From the NCBI GenBank assembly GCA_043808325.1, contig JAZDEY010000083.1, forward strand, positions 1-64,000: a DNA stretch of 64,000 nt. The letters are read 5' to 3'. This DNA is from JAZDEY01 sp043808325 [NCBI: Candidatus Eiseniibacteriota bacterium] (lineage in GTDB: Bacteria > Arandabacterota > Arandabacteria > Arandabacterales). Below, piece after piece: positions 35,927-43,621 of this stretch; position 1 is the stretch's first letter, and every line of letters begins with the position of its first letter. A program made the translations under genes and the position numbers. The notes below the pieces were generated by a model. It did not search any database, was not told the DNA's origin, and was given only the letters and a program-made list of their open reading frames with translations.

Positions 35927-37228
35927 TCAACCCCAGAAAGTTCCGAATATCTTGCCCGTTATGGTTGCCAGAATGCAGACAAGGGTTACAAACACGACTG
36001 TCTTCTTGGTTCCCATTATGCTGTTGAGGACTAGTATGCTCGGCAGCGAGAGCGCAGGGCCCGCCAAAAGCAACGCAAGTGCTGGACCTTTGCCCATGCC
36101 GGCTCCGAGCAATCCTTGGAGTATGGGGACTTCGGTCAGGGTGGCGAAATACATGAACGCGCCGGAGACCGATGCGATCAGGTTGGCGAGGATAGAGTTC
36201 CCGCCGACCAGGCCTGCAATCCACCGCCACGGAATCAGGGTCTCGTGGCCCGGCCGGCCCAGAAGCGCACCTGACACCAGGACGCCGCCAAGCAGCAGCG
36301 GAAGAATTTGCTTGGTGAAGGTCCAGGTGGAATCAAGCCACTCTCGTGCTTCTCCCCGGGAACGCCAGAGTACGATGGAGAGGGCTGCTACGCCTGCCGA
36401 AAATGGGACCAAGGGACGGGACCTGAACGCGATTGCAAGCGCTATAACGGGGAGCGCGGCCAACCCCATGCTCTTAGCCCGCACTCCGAACCAGGCGGCG
36501 AGAATCAGCGCAAGAGCGACAGAGGCAACACCCGTCACTATCCACTTTGACGTGTATACTGCGTGATACGCCCCGGTCTCACTCAAGGGCTTGGCCCAGT
36601 TGGCGAAGACCAGAATCGCTACCATGCTGGCGAGGTAGGCCGTGTTCTGCCAGAGGGGCCGTGAGACCTCCGGCGGAGAGATCGCAGCCGCTGCGTCTGC
36701 TCTCGCGGTCTCCTCCTTCCTGAAGATGAGGTGCATCAGAAGGCCCACGATGATGCTGAAGGAGACGGCGCCGACTGCCCGCGCAATGCCCAGTGCCGGC
36801 CCCAGCACCTTGGCGGTGAGCACTATCGCCAGGATGTTTATGGCCGGTCCCGAGTAGAGAAACGCGCAGGCCGGCCCCAAGCCTGCTCCACGTGAGTAGA
36901 TGCCAGCGAAAAGGGGCAGGACCGTACAGCTGCAGACGGCGAGGATCGAGCCCGATACGGATGCGACGCCGTAAGCGAGGGTCTTGTTTGCCCTGTGGCC
37001 AAGATATTTCAGTACCGAGGCCTGGGACACAAAGCACGTAATTGCCCCGGCAATGAAGAAGGCCGGCACGAGACACAGGATCACGTGCTCGCGTGCGTAC
37101 CACTTGACCAGGGCAAGAGCTTCATAGAGTGATGTCTGGAAACGCGGGGCCTCCAACGGCAGATAGAAAAAGCCAAGGAAGACGGCCACGATCAATGCGA
37201 GATTCCGAAGTTCTGTCCTCGACGGCAT
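35927..37228 (-). CDS. PF03773-family permease (YraQ/ArsP-like)
   Basis: A 433-residue membrane protein with about 10 helices in two halves. The repeat signature is CSCTVLPLFAGIYSRGAGLGPACAFLYSGPAINILAI in the first half and GNSILANLIASVSGAFMYFATLTEVPILQGL in the second. The family includes ArsP, an exporter of trivalent organoarsenicals, and uncharacterised metal-linked permeases. Cys residues in the CSC pair and in PACAF could contact thiophilic ligands. Downstream of an ArsR gene and upstream of glutaredoxin, thioredoxin and CcdA genes, it is most likely a metalloid or organometal exporter. Exact substrate uncertain. Confidence 0.8.
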   Translation of the reverse strand: MPSRTELRNLALIVAVFLGFFYLPLEAPRFQTSLYEALALVKWYAREHVILCLVPAFFIAGAITCFVSQASVLKYLGHRANKTLAYGVASVSGSILAVCSCTVLPLFAGIYSRGAGLGPACAFLYSGPAINILAIVLTAKVLGPALGIARAVGAVSFSIIVGLLMHLIFRKEETARADAAAAISPPEVSRPLWQNTAYLASMVAILVFANWAKPLSETGAYHAVYTSKWIVTGVASVALALILAAWFGVRAKSMGLAALPVIALAIAFRSRPLVPFSAGVAALSIVLWRSRGEAREWLDSTWTFTKQILPLLLGGVLVSGALLGRPGHETLIPWRWIAGLVGGNSILANLIASVSGAFMYFATLTEVPILQGLLGAGMGKGPALALLLAGPALSLPSILVLNSIMGTKKTVVFVTLVCILATITGKIFGTFWG

Positions 37229-37287
37229 TTCACTCCTCCCTAGTTCCTGAGCGCGGGCCGCTGTGCCTCGTGGTCCTCAGCCCCGAT

Positions 37288-37578
37288 CTACCTTCGCTCC
37301 TTCAAAACCTGCGACGCGCAGGAGAAGAAGTTTATGACGCACGGGGTAACCAGCCTATAGAAAACCGTGTTACCGCGCCGGTCATCCTCGACGATGCCCA
37401 CGCTTCTCAGGGTCGCAAGGTGTTTCGACACGGTCGACTGATCAACACCGGCGATCTCAACAAGCTCTCCAACGTGGCATTCCCCGCGGCCTAGCCGATC
37501 GATTATCCTCAACCTTGTCTCATTGGCGAGTGCCTTTAGGACCCGCGCCTGTGCTTTGTAATGATTCTTTGCTTTCAT
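37288..37578 (-). CDS. ArsR-family repressor (Cys in alpha3 and C-terminus)
   Basis: A 96-residue winged-helix regulator: LKALANETRLRIIDRL, then GRGECHVGELVEIAGVDQSTVSKHLATLRSVGIVEDDRRGNTVFYRL. In place of the ELCVCDL arsenic motif it has ECHVGEL; two more Cys lie at the C-terminus (PCVINFFSC), a combination seen in type-2 arsenic sensors. It overlaps the DGC gene by 4 nt and precedes the permease. Likely controls the promoter at 38031-38059. Confidence 0.88.
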   Translation of the reverse strand: MKAKNHYKAQARVLKALANETRLRIIDRLGRGECHVGELVEIAGVDQSTVSKHLATLRSVGIVEDDRRGNTVFYRLVTPCVINFFSCASQVLKERR

Positions 37579-37967
37579 TGGTTCACTTCCGGCGATGTGA
37601 TCTTGCGGGAGGCGGCTTGTGCCACAGTCAAAATGTTCTCCATTGTGAGCGGGGTCTCACCTTTCTTCATCCCGAGGTCGGTCACGCGCAGATGGTCGTA
37701 TCTCGTGAATCCTGCTGCCTCAAGACACCTCTTGGCGCAGTCCTGGGCGCACCCGTCAAGGGCAAGAATCTTGCCGGCTTGCTCAGTGTTTTTCACTATA
37801 TTGTTTACATGGCCGCCAATCCCTGCCAGGCAATACATCTTGCCTGTGCCCTCCTTTGTCAGATGCCGAGCCGTCCGGTCGGCGATTGCACCGACGTCAG
37901 CAGCACCCGAGCAGGCGAAGATCAACTTAGGCCCCACGTGACATAAACACCCGTCTTTGTCATCCAT
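37575..37967 (-). CDS. DGC-domain putative zinc-binding protein
   Basis: A 130-residue protein of the DGC family, named for the motif seen here as ALDGCAQDCAKRCLEAAG. Other conserved parts: FACSGAADVGAIADRTARHLTKEG and MYCLAGIGGHV. The many Cys suggest metal binding, but no function has been proven. First gene of the leftward operon, 64 nt from the promoter's -10, and coupled by overlap to arsR. Confidence 0.85.
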   Translation of the reverse strand: MDDKDGCLCHVGPKLIFACSGAADVGAIADRTARHLTKEGTGKMYCLAGIGGHVNNIVKNTEQAGKILALDGCAQDCAKRCLEAAGFTRYDHLRVTDLGMKKGETPLTMENILTVAQAASRKITSPEVNQ

Positions 37968-38030
37968 GGTGATCCTCCTCTCGACGGACTCAGAAGATCA
38001 GTCCATCTTCTCGCTTCTTTCAAGCATATT

Positions 38031-38059
38031 ATTATATTCCCATATTACCATAATGTCAA
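38031..38059 (-). promoter_or_regulatory. near-perfect sigma70 promoter for DGC-arsR operon
   Basis: On the minus strand: TTGACA (38059-38054), a 17-nt spacer, TATAAT (38036-38031). Both hexamers match the consensus. The spacer and flanks are very A/T-rich with ATTAT/ATAAT half-sites suited to ArsR binding. Reads toward the gene starting at 37967. Confidence 0.8.
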
Positions 38060-38173
38060 GTAGATAGCGGAGCGTATGATGTCGAGGGGTGAGCGTCTCT
38101 TTCGCCGTTGATCGGAAAGGGAGCCGGGCCTTCATACCCAGGTGGAGGATGAAGGTCTTCGAGCGATTCCCTC

Positions 38174-38217
38174 TTGATTCCGGACGTGTCCGGCTGTATA
38201 GTATCTGCGTTGATACT
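38174..38217 (+). promoter_or_regulatory. promoter and operator for ArsR-sigma-efflux run
   Basis: TTGATT (38174-38179), a 17-nt spacer, TATAGT (38197-38202) reading to the gene at 38235. The spacer holds a perfect palindrome CCGGAC-GT-GTCCGG (38180-38193). A second inverted repeat, AGTATC-6 nt-GATACT (38200-38217), overlaps the -10. The second looks like the ArsR operator. Confidence 0.65.
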
Positions 38218-38234
38218 TAATCAAGGGAGCCGTT

Positions 38235-38516
38235 GTGGCCAACTCGGAAAGACTCGCTCGCATCTTCAAGGTGCTCTCCGTGAACACGCGGGTGAGCATG
38301 ATCGATTTGCTCAAGCGACGGTCGCTTTGCGTAAATGCCTTGGCGCGTGCTCTGGATATCACGCCGGCGGCGGTCTCACAGCACCTGCGGATTCTGCGGG
38401 ATGCGAATATCGTCACGGCGGACAAGCAGGGCTATTTCGTTCACTACCGGGTCAACGAGGCGATGCTGGCTGAGTGGAACAAAACAGCGAAGAGTTTGCT
38501 GGAGATGAAAGAGTAA
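38235..38516 (+). CDS. ArsR-family repressor heading efflux run
   Basis: A 93-residue winged-helix repressor: ARIFKVLSVNTRVSMIDLLKRRSLCVNALARALDITPAAVSQHLRILRDANIVTADKQGYFVHYRV. Only one Cys (in RSLCVNAL) sits in the alpha3 region, so it is not the classic two-Cys arsenic sensor. GTG start with AAGGGAG 7 nt upstream. First gene of a long same-strand series ending with ACR3; its operator overlaps the promoter, so it probably represses itself and the genes downstream. Confidence 0.85.
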   Translation: MANSERLARIFKVLSVNTRVSMIDLLKRRSLCVNALARALDITPAAVSQHLRILRDANIVTADKQGYFVHYRVNEAMLAEWNKTAKSLLEMKE

Positions 38517-38716
38517 AGAACACCCAGAAGCTGCGGCTGTTTCTGGGTCTCCTGTCCTATGCGCTTCCTCTGACCTACGCGGGGGACATCCTGCACGGAG
38601 GATTTGGGGATCGAATCTCGATGCCGCTCTTGATGGATTTCGGAATGCTGCTTCTCTTCTGTGTGGCACTTTTCCTGGTCAGCCTTCGTAGCATCAGGAG
38701 GCGCTGGGTTGCCTGA
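38474..38716 (+). CDS. small two-helix membrane protein
   Basis: An 80-residue frame beginning with GTG inside the end of arsR (43-bp overlap). Two hydrophobic helices (LFLGLLSYALPLTYAGDIL and LLMDFGMLLLFCVALFLVSL) flank a short loop, and the tail is basic (RSIRRRWVA). No family recognised. It ends 8 nt inside the sigma factor gene, so it is coupled on both sides. A membrane-side accessory to the sigma/anti-sigma pair is possible but unproven; the start may lie further in. Confidence 0.5.
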   Translation: MEQNSEEFAGDERVKNTQKLRLFLGLLSYALPLTYAGDILHGGFGDRISMPLLMDFGMLLLFCVALFLVSLRSIRRRWVA

Positions 38717-39266
38717 CTCTCCGGCCAACGATGAGTTTCTGATGCTGGCGGCAGGAAAAGGCGATCTCGAGGCCTTCGAGGAGATTATCCAGCGACATCA
38801 AACCTGGGCTTGGAAGATCGCATATCGATTCCTCGGACATAGAGAGGAAGCCGAGGACATTGTCCAGGATGCTTTTCTCCGGCTCTTGGACGCTTCCGGC
38901 CGCTATCGACCAACCGCGTCGTTCAAGACCTATTTCTATCGGATCATCACCAGCCTTTGCCTGGACCGGGCGAAAAAGAAGCAACCGCTGTATGCTGGAA
39001 CGATTGCTGACCCTCCCGATCCCCGCCCGGACGTGGCCGAGGAGATAATGCGGCGCGAAACGGCGGTCGCGGTGCGCACCGCACTCGGCGTGCTTTCCCC
39101 AAACCAGCGCATGGCCATTGTGCTCAGGTACTACGAGGGGCTGAATTACCAGGATATCGCGTCGGCCCTTGAAACAACACCCAAGGCCGTGGAACGCCTT
39201 TTGGCCCGGGGCCGAGAGCGTCTGCGGGCCATACTGGCAGCCCGGACTGATTTTTCTCGTTCCTGA
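38709..39266 (+). CDS. ECF RNA polymerase sigma factor
   Basis: A 185-residue ECF sigma factor. Region 2: GDLEAFEEIIQRHQTWAWKIAYRFLGHREEAEDIVQDAFLRL, with the -10 recognition helix after it; region 4: LSPNQRMAIVLRYYEGLNYQDIASALETTPKAVERLLARGRERLR. TTG start chosen at 38709 because AGGAGG lies 8 nt upstream. The next gene is a zinc-binding anti-sigma factor and then a Spy/CnrX-like periplasmic protein, an order recalling the CnrYXH metal-sensing set. Expected to drive envelope/efflux genes when released. Confidence 0.88.
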   Translation: MPDSPANDEFLMLAAGKGDLEAFEEIIQRHQTWAWKIAYRFLGHREEAEDIVQDAFLRLLDASGRYRPTASFKTYFYRIITSLCLDRAKKKQPLYAGTIADPPDPRPDVAEEIMRRETAVAVRTALGVLSPNQRMAIVLRYYEGLNYQDIASALETTPKAVERLLARGRERLRAILAARTDFSRS

Positions 39267-39316
39267 GCGGGGGTTTTGCCGCTGTCGTTCGTTTAACGGT
39301 TAGAGAGGTGACAGGG

Positions 39317-39841
39317 ATGTTGTCCTGTTTCAAATACCGAAACCGACTGGGTGCTTACCTGGACGGTGAGCTGAACCGGCGAGAGAGCGAAGCCATCGCG
39401 AGCCACTTGGCGAAGTGCGCGACTTGCGGGACGGCGCTGCAGGAAATTCGCAGGTTGGGGCCGACCTTGCTGACTCTCGACGCCTCGCCTCCTCCGCCCG
39501 ACTTGGCCATGCGGATTCTTGCTGAGGCCCGAGGACGGAAAGAGATGTTCACTCCGGAGAGAAGTTTCTTTTCACGCAAGTTTTGGCCACCACTTCGATG
39601 GCTTGAGGATCTGTCAGTCCCGATGCGTATCGCCGCCTGCGCCATGGTCCTCTTGGCCTTTACTCTGGGGCTGACCATGAGTCGGGAGGTTTCCCTTTCC
39701 GGAAGTCGCCAGACTGTTGCATCCAGCGAGGAAAGCCTGGAAGGATTCGAGTGGTTCAGCCTGACGCCCCCTATATCCCTCGGATCCGCCTACCTCACCA
39801 TGGCTCCGGCATCGCTTAGAGTGGGAGGCGTGCCCCAATGA
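39317..39841 (+). CDS. zinc-finger transmembrane anti-sigma factor
   Basis: A 174-residue membrane protein. The cytosolic part holds the ZAS motif C4...H30-x3-C34-x2-C37 (SHLAKCATC), which binds zinc and clamps ECF sigma factors. One TM helix (about 102-120, IAACAMVLLAFTLGLTM) leads to a short periplasmic tail rich in Ser/Pro. Start at 39317 fits GAGAGGTG better than the GTG three codons earlier. Ends with a 4-nt overlap into the periplasmic sensor gene. Partner of the adjacent sigma factor. Confidence 0.85.
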   Translation: MLSCFKYRNRLGAYLDGELNRRESEAIASHLAKCATCGTALQEIRRLGPTLLTLDASPPPPDLAMRILAEARGRKEMFTPERSFFSRKFWPPLRWLEDLSVPMRIAACAMVLLAFTLGLTMSREVSLSGSRQTVASSEESLEGFEWFSLTPPISLGSAYLTMAPASLRVGGVPQ

Positions 39842-40344
39842 GAAAGAACGTCAAGACTCTGCTTTTCATTTTCTCCGTCATCCTGAACGTTGGCTTTATC
39901 GGAACTTACGCTGCCTACAAATTGTCCCCCTCTTTCAGCAAGGAAGTACCGCGGGGCGAACTAGGAAAGCCAGTTTTCCTCGAGCTTGATCTTTCGGCCG
40001 ACCAACTGGCGAGATGTGAAGCCGAACGGGATAACTTCCACGCCCGCCTGCAGGAGTTGGGCCAGCAGATCAGAGAAAAACAGGTCGAGCTCATTGACCT
40101 CCTGGCGATGAGTGATACCCATCAGCAGGCCATAGAGGCCAAGCAGAGAGAAATCCAGGACTTGCAGACTACCGTCCAGGGCAGAGTCATCGTGCACTTC
40201 CTGCAGGAGAGTGCATTTCTCGCCCCGGAGCAGCGTGCCCGATTTTTTGACCTCATCAAGGAGAGAATCGAAATGGGCTCCCTATCATGCCTTCCCTGGG
40301 TAAAGCCTCAGGCAGGGGGCTGGCCAGTAGAGAAGGGGAAATGA
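39838..40344 (+). CDS. Spy/CnrX-like periplasmic heavy-metal sensor
   Basis: A 168-residue protein with an N-terminal membrane anchor (LLFIFSVILNVGFIGTYAAY) and an all-helical periplasmic part containing LDLSADQLARCEAERDNF and FLAPEQRARFFDLIKERI, the paired LTxxQ-type motifs of the Spy/CpxP/ZraP/CnrX superfamily. CnrX relays nickel/cobalt binding to an anti-sigma factor; here a comparable link to the preceding anti-sigma gene is likely (inference). ATGA overlap with its stop leads into a small relic frame. Confidence 0.82.
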   Translation: MRKNVKTLLFIFSVILNVGFIGTYAAYKLSPSFSKEVPRGELGKPVFLELDLSADQLARCEAERDNFHARLQELGQQIREKQVELIDLLAMSDTHQQAIEAKQREIQDLQTTVQGRVIVHFLQESAFLAPEQRARFFDLIKERIEMGSLSCLPWVKPQAGGWPVEKGK

Positions 40345-40508
40345 GAACCGAACCCAGTACATCCGAGACCCTTATTCCTCCATTGGCAACCATGGTCGAA
40401 AAGGATTTCTTCAGCACGGGCAACATCATCGCCCTCATCGATGCCCAGACCGCCCTCACCTCCGATATTGGATCCCGCACCTCGGATTTTGGACCGAACG
40501 GGAGATGA
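40341..40508 (+). pseudogene. 55-codon remnant resembling a TolC C-terminal segment
   Basis: A short frame coupled to the previous stop (ATGA). Its core, EKDFFSTGNIIALIDAQTALTS, resembles the late TolC-family motif with LLDAQxALT, then degenerates into an imperfect repeat of CTCCGATATTGGATCCCGC-like sequence. It sits where MacAB-type operons often carry a tolC gene. The relic reading is tentative; it may instead be a fortuitous small ORF. Confidence 0.35.
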
Positions 40509-40547
40509 AGTGTGCAGGCTGATACTCGAAAGTAGAAGGAGTCCAAT

Positions 40548-41687
40548 GTGAAGAAAAGGACCAGGCGCATGAGCGTCTTGCTGATCGTAATTGCTCTTAC
40601 CGTCGCCGGAGCGGGATGGTGGAAGCTCGCATCCGGCAAGAAGGAGGCCAGCCCCGCGGGTCCTACAACAGCCAGGGTCATCCGCAGGGATTTCTCATCC
40701 GCCGTTTTGGCCACGGGTGCGGTGCAGCCACAGGTGGGCTCCGAGGTGAAGGTAGGAACGCGCATTTCTGGCAAGGTTGTGCGCCTCTTTGCCAACATCG
40801 GCGATTTCGTCAAGAAGGGCCAGGTCATCGCGGAACTCGAAAAGGAGGATCTTGGGGCAACGGTCGAGCGCACCCGGGCCGAGCTCAGCGTAGCGGAAAT
40901 GAAGGTCGCCGACGCCCAGGCTAGGCTCCGGTTTGCAGAGGTGCAGTACGAGCGGCAAAAGAAGCTGATCGTCGATGATTTCACCAGCCAGGACGCCGTC
41001 GATAATGCTTTAAAGGAGAGGGATGTGCAACAGGCGGCACTGGGCCTTGCCCAGCGGCAGGTGGAAGCGGCGCAGGCCACACTCAAGGAATCCCAGGCCA
41101 AGCTCGCCTATGCTACCATCATCGCCCCGATCTCCGGGGTGATCGCATCTGTCTCGACTCAGGAGGGCGAGACCGTAGCCGCGGGGCTGAATGCCCCGAT
41201 TTTCGTGACCATTGTCGATCTTACGCGCCTGCAGGTGGACGCCTTCGTCGATGAAGTCGATATCGGCAAGATCCAAGGGGGCCAGAGGGTGGTCTTTACG
41301 GTGGACGCCTTTCCGGCCAGGGAATTTGAAGGGAAAGTGGTTGCGATCTACCCGAAGGCGGTCATTCAGGAGAACGTCGTCGACTACGACGTGGTGGTCG
41401 ATATCACCTCGCCCTACGACGGCTTGCTCAAGCCCGACATGACGGCCAGTGTGACGATCACGCTCGAGGCCAGACCGAATGTGCTGGCGGTTCCCGCCGA
41501 GGCGGTCAAGAGAGAACGCGGCAAGACACTTCTTTACGTTCTGACGGACGGTCGGGCCGAGCCGCGGGAAGTAAAGACGGGATGGAAGGATGGCCCGTGG
41601 ATCGAAATCGCCGGCGGCGTCGAGGAGGGACAGTTGGTCCTTCTAGCGGATTTCGGCCAGGCGGAGAAAAAGAATGGAGGAGAATAG
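40548..41687 (+). CDS. MacA-type periplasmic adaptor (RND/HlyD family)
   Basis: A 379-residue membrane-fusion protein. N-terminal anchor (SVLLIVIALTVAGAGWW), barrel segment VGTRISGKVVRLFANIGDFVKKGQVIAELE, coiled-coil hairpin (about 100-180), IIAPISGVIASVSTQEGETV and a membrane-proximal domain (RPNVLAVPAEAVKRERGKTLLYV). GTG start with AGAAGGAG upstream. Works with the ABC ATPase and two permeases encoded next, as in MacAB pumps. Confidence 0.9.
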   Translation: MKKRTRRMSVLLIVIALTVAGAGWWKLASGKKEASPAGPTTARVIRRDFSSAVLATGAVQPQVGSEVKVGTRISGKVVRLFANIGDFVKKGQVIAELEKEDLGATVERTRAELSVAEMKVADAQARLRFAEVQYERQKKLIVDDFTSQDAVDNALKERDVQQAALGLAQRQVEAAQATLKESQAKLAYATIIAPISGVIASVSTQEGETVAAGLNAPIFVTIVDLTRLQVDAFVDEVDIGKIQGGQRVVFTVDAFPAREFEGKVVAIYPKAVIQENVVDYDVVVDITSPYDGLLKPDMTASVTITLEARPNVLAVPAEAVKRERGKTLLYVLTDGRAEPREVKTGWKDGPWIEIAGGVEEGQLVLLADFGQAEKKNGGE

Positions 41688-42416
41688 ATGATCGAAGTGA
41701 GTGACCTTGAGAAGACCTATAACAGTGGAGCCGTTGCCACACAGGTGCTCAAAGGGGTCTCGTTTCGCATCCAAGCGGGCGAGTACGTGGCCATCATGGG
41801 CACTTCGGGAACGGGAAAATCGACTCTCATGAACATCATCGGCTGCCTCGACAAGCTCACGAGCGGGCGCTACAGCCTGAACGGCACTGAAGTGGGAGAA
41901 CTCGATGACAATGCTCTCTCGCACCTTCGAAACCATGAAATCGGCTTTGTCTTCCAGCAGTTTCACCTCCTTTCCAGGGCAAGTGCGCTGAAAAACGTGA
42001 TGCTCCCGCTAATCTACTCGGACGAGTACCCCGAGGACGCCGAGGAGAGGGCAACAAAGATGCTCGAATCTGTTGGGCTTGCCGACCGAGGCAACTACCG
42101 CCCGAGCGAGCTCTCCGGGGGCGAGCAGCAGCGGGTGGCCATTGCCCGGGCCCTGGTCACCAGGCCCTCGCTCATCCTGGCCGATGAGCCCACCGGCAAC
42201 CTCGACAGGAGAAGCGGGCTCGAGGTCCTGGCCATCTTTCGGCGACTCAACCGGGAGGGACGCACCATCATCATGGTGACGCACGATGAAGCAGTGGCGG
42301 AGCACGCCAACCGCATCATCCAGATTAAGGAAGGGCGGGTTGCGAGCGACCGTGTCGTGCCGGAGCCTAGGGACCCGGAACAGGAGCTCGATTCACTGAA
42401 GAGGGAGGCACAATGA
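41688..42416 (+). CDS. MacB-type ABC transporter ATPase
   Basis: A 242-residue ATPase: Walker A GTSGTGKST, Q-loop GFVFQQFHLL, signature LSGGEQQRVAIARAL, Walker B LILADEPTGNLD and H-loop MVTHDE. LolD/MacB subgroup. Start is directly after the macA stop and its end overlaps the first permease by 4 nt. It energises the mechanotransmission-type pump rather than moving substrate through its own pore. Confidence 0.93.
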   Translation: MIEVSDLEKTYNSGAVATQVLKGVSFRIQAGEYVAIMGTSGTGKSTLMNIIGCLDKLTSGRYSLNGTEVGELDDNALSHLRNHEIGFVFQQFHLLSRASALKNVMLPLIYSDEYPEDAEERATKMLESVGLADRGNYRPSELSGGEQQRVAIARALVTRPSLILADEPTGNLDRRSGLEVLAIFRRLNREGRTIIMVTHDEAVAEHANRIIQIKEGRVASDRVVPEPRDPEQELDSLKREAQ

Positions 42417-43621
42417 GAATCCTGCGAATCGTCCGGGAAGGCATGCAAGCGCTTGGGGCCAACAAGCTGCGCACCTTTTTCATGATGGCCGGCACAATCG
42501 TCGGCATTGCGGCGCTCACGGTCATCATGGCCATGGGCAAGGGCACGGAAAAGAAGGTCATGGAACGCGTCAACAACTTCGGCATCCGGGCCATCATGGT
42601 GACCGCAGGTGGCGGCAAGGGCTTTTCGCCACCGCAGGAGGGGATCACGACCCTGCAGGTCAATGATGCCGAGGCTATCGCGGCCCAGATCAGCGGCATC
42701 GAGATCGTCGCCCCCTTTGCCGTCAAACGGGGCATGTCCGTCAAAGGTGGCGCAAACCAAATTCAAACGACCGTAATGGCCGTTGGCCCGGAATGGCACG
42801 ATGCCTGGGAGTGGTACGCCGCTGAAGGCGATCCCATCACAGCCGAAGACACGGCTGCTATGGCCCGCGTCTGCGTCCTGGGCACGCTCGTCGCCAAGGA
42901 CCTTTTTGGCGAGCAGAACCCCATCAGCGAGTACATCCAGGTCGCCAACGTTCGCTTCATGGTCAAGGGAATACTCCAGGCCCGTGGCGTCAGTCCCATG
43001 GGCGACGAGTTCGACAGACGGCTGATTATCCCCTTGACGACCGGCCTGCGGCGGTTGTTCAACCAGGACCACATTACGAACATCCGCGTCAAGGTCAAGG
43101 ACTCCGACAAGATCGAATCCATTGCCACTGAAATCAATCAGCTCCTTCACGAGCGTCATCATATCACGCCTCCTGAGGAGGATGACTTCGCCATCTTCAG
43201 CGCCACCGACATCGCCAAAATGGCTCGCGGCATCGCCGGCACGCTCTCCATTCTGCTCATTGCCCTGGCGGGTTTGAGCCTCATTGTGGGAGGTATCGTC
43301 CTCATGAACATCCTGCTCATCTCGGTGAGCGAGCGGGTGAAGGAAATCGGCCTGCGCCGGGCCCTCGGGGCAACGCAGTCGGACATCTTCCAGCAGTTTC
43401 TATCGGAATCCCTGGCCATCACTCTGCTTGGGATGCTCCTTGGGTGTGCGCTGGGCTGGGGTGCAAGCACGCTCGTGGGCATGTTTGCCAAGGCACCGGT
43501 CGTGATCTCCTGGGAGCCCTTCGCGCTGGCCGTGGTCTTTTCGCTCATGGTGGGCCTCTTTTTCGGCATCCAGCCCGCCCGGCGCGCAGCCAGGCTCAAA
43601 CCCATTGAAGCACTGAGATGA
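42413..43621 (+). CDS. MacB-type ABC permease, first copy
   Basis: A 402-residue FtsX/MacB-class permease: TM1 near residues 20-40 (LRTFFMMAGTIVGIAALTVIMAMG), a large periplasmic domain (about 50-270), then three TM helices with the conserved VSERVKEIGLRRALGATQSDI coupling helix and the C-terminal IQPARRAARLKPIEALR. The ATPase domain is separate, as in many non-enterobacterial MacB systems. Overlaps both neighbours by 4 nt. Probably forms a heterodimer with the next gene product. Confidence 0.9.
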   Translation: MRILRIVREGMQALGANKLRTFFMMAGTIVGIAALTVIMAMGKGTEKKVMERVNNFGIRAIMVTAGGGKGFSPPQEGITTLQVNDAEAIAAQISGIEIVAPFAVKRGMSVKGGANQIQTTVMAVGPEWHDAWEWYAAEGDPITAEDTAAMARVCVLGTLVAKDLFGEQNPISEYIQVANVRFMVKGILQARGVSPMGDEFDRRLIIPLTTGLRRLFNQDHITNIRVKVKDSDKIESIATEINQLLHERHHITPPEEDDFAIFSATDIAKMARGIAGTLSILLIALAGLSLIVGGIVLMNILLISVSERVKEIGLRRALGATQSDIFQQFLSESLAITLLGMLLGCALGWGASTLVGMFAKAPVVISWEPFALAVVFSLMVGLFFGIQPARRAARLKPIEALR

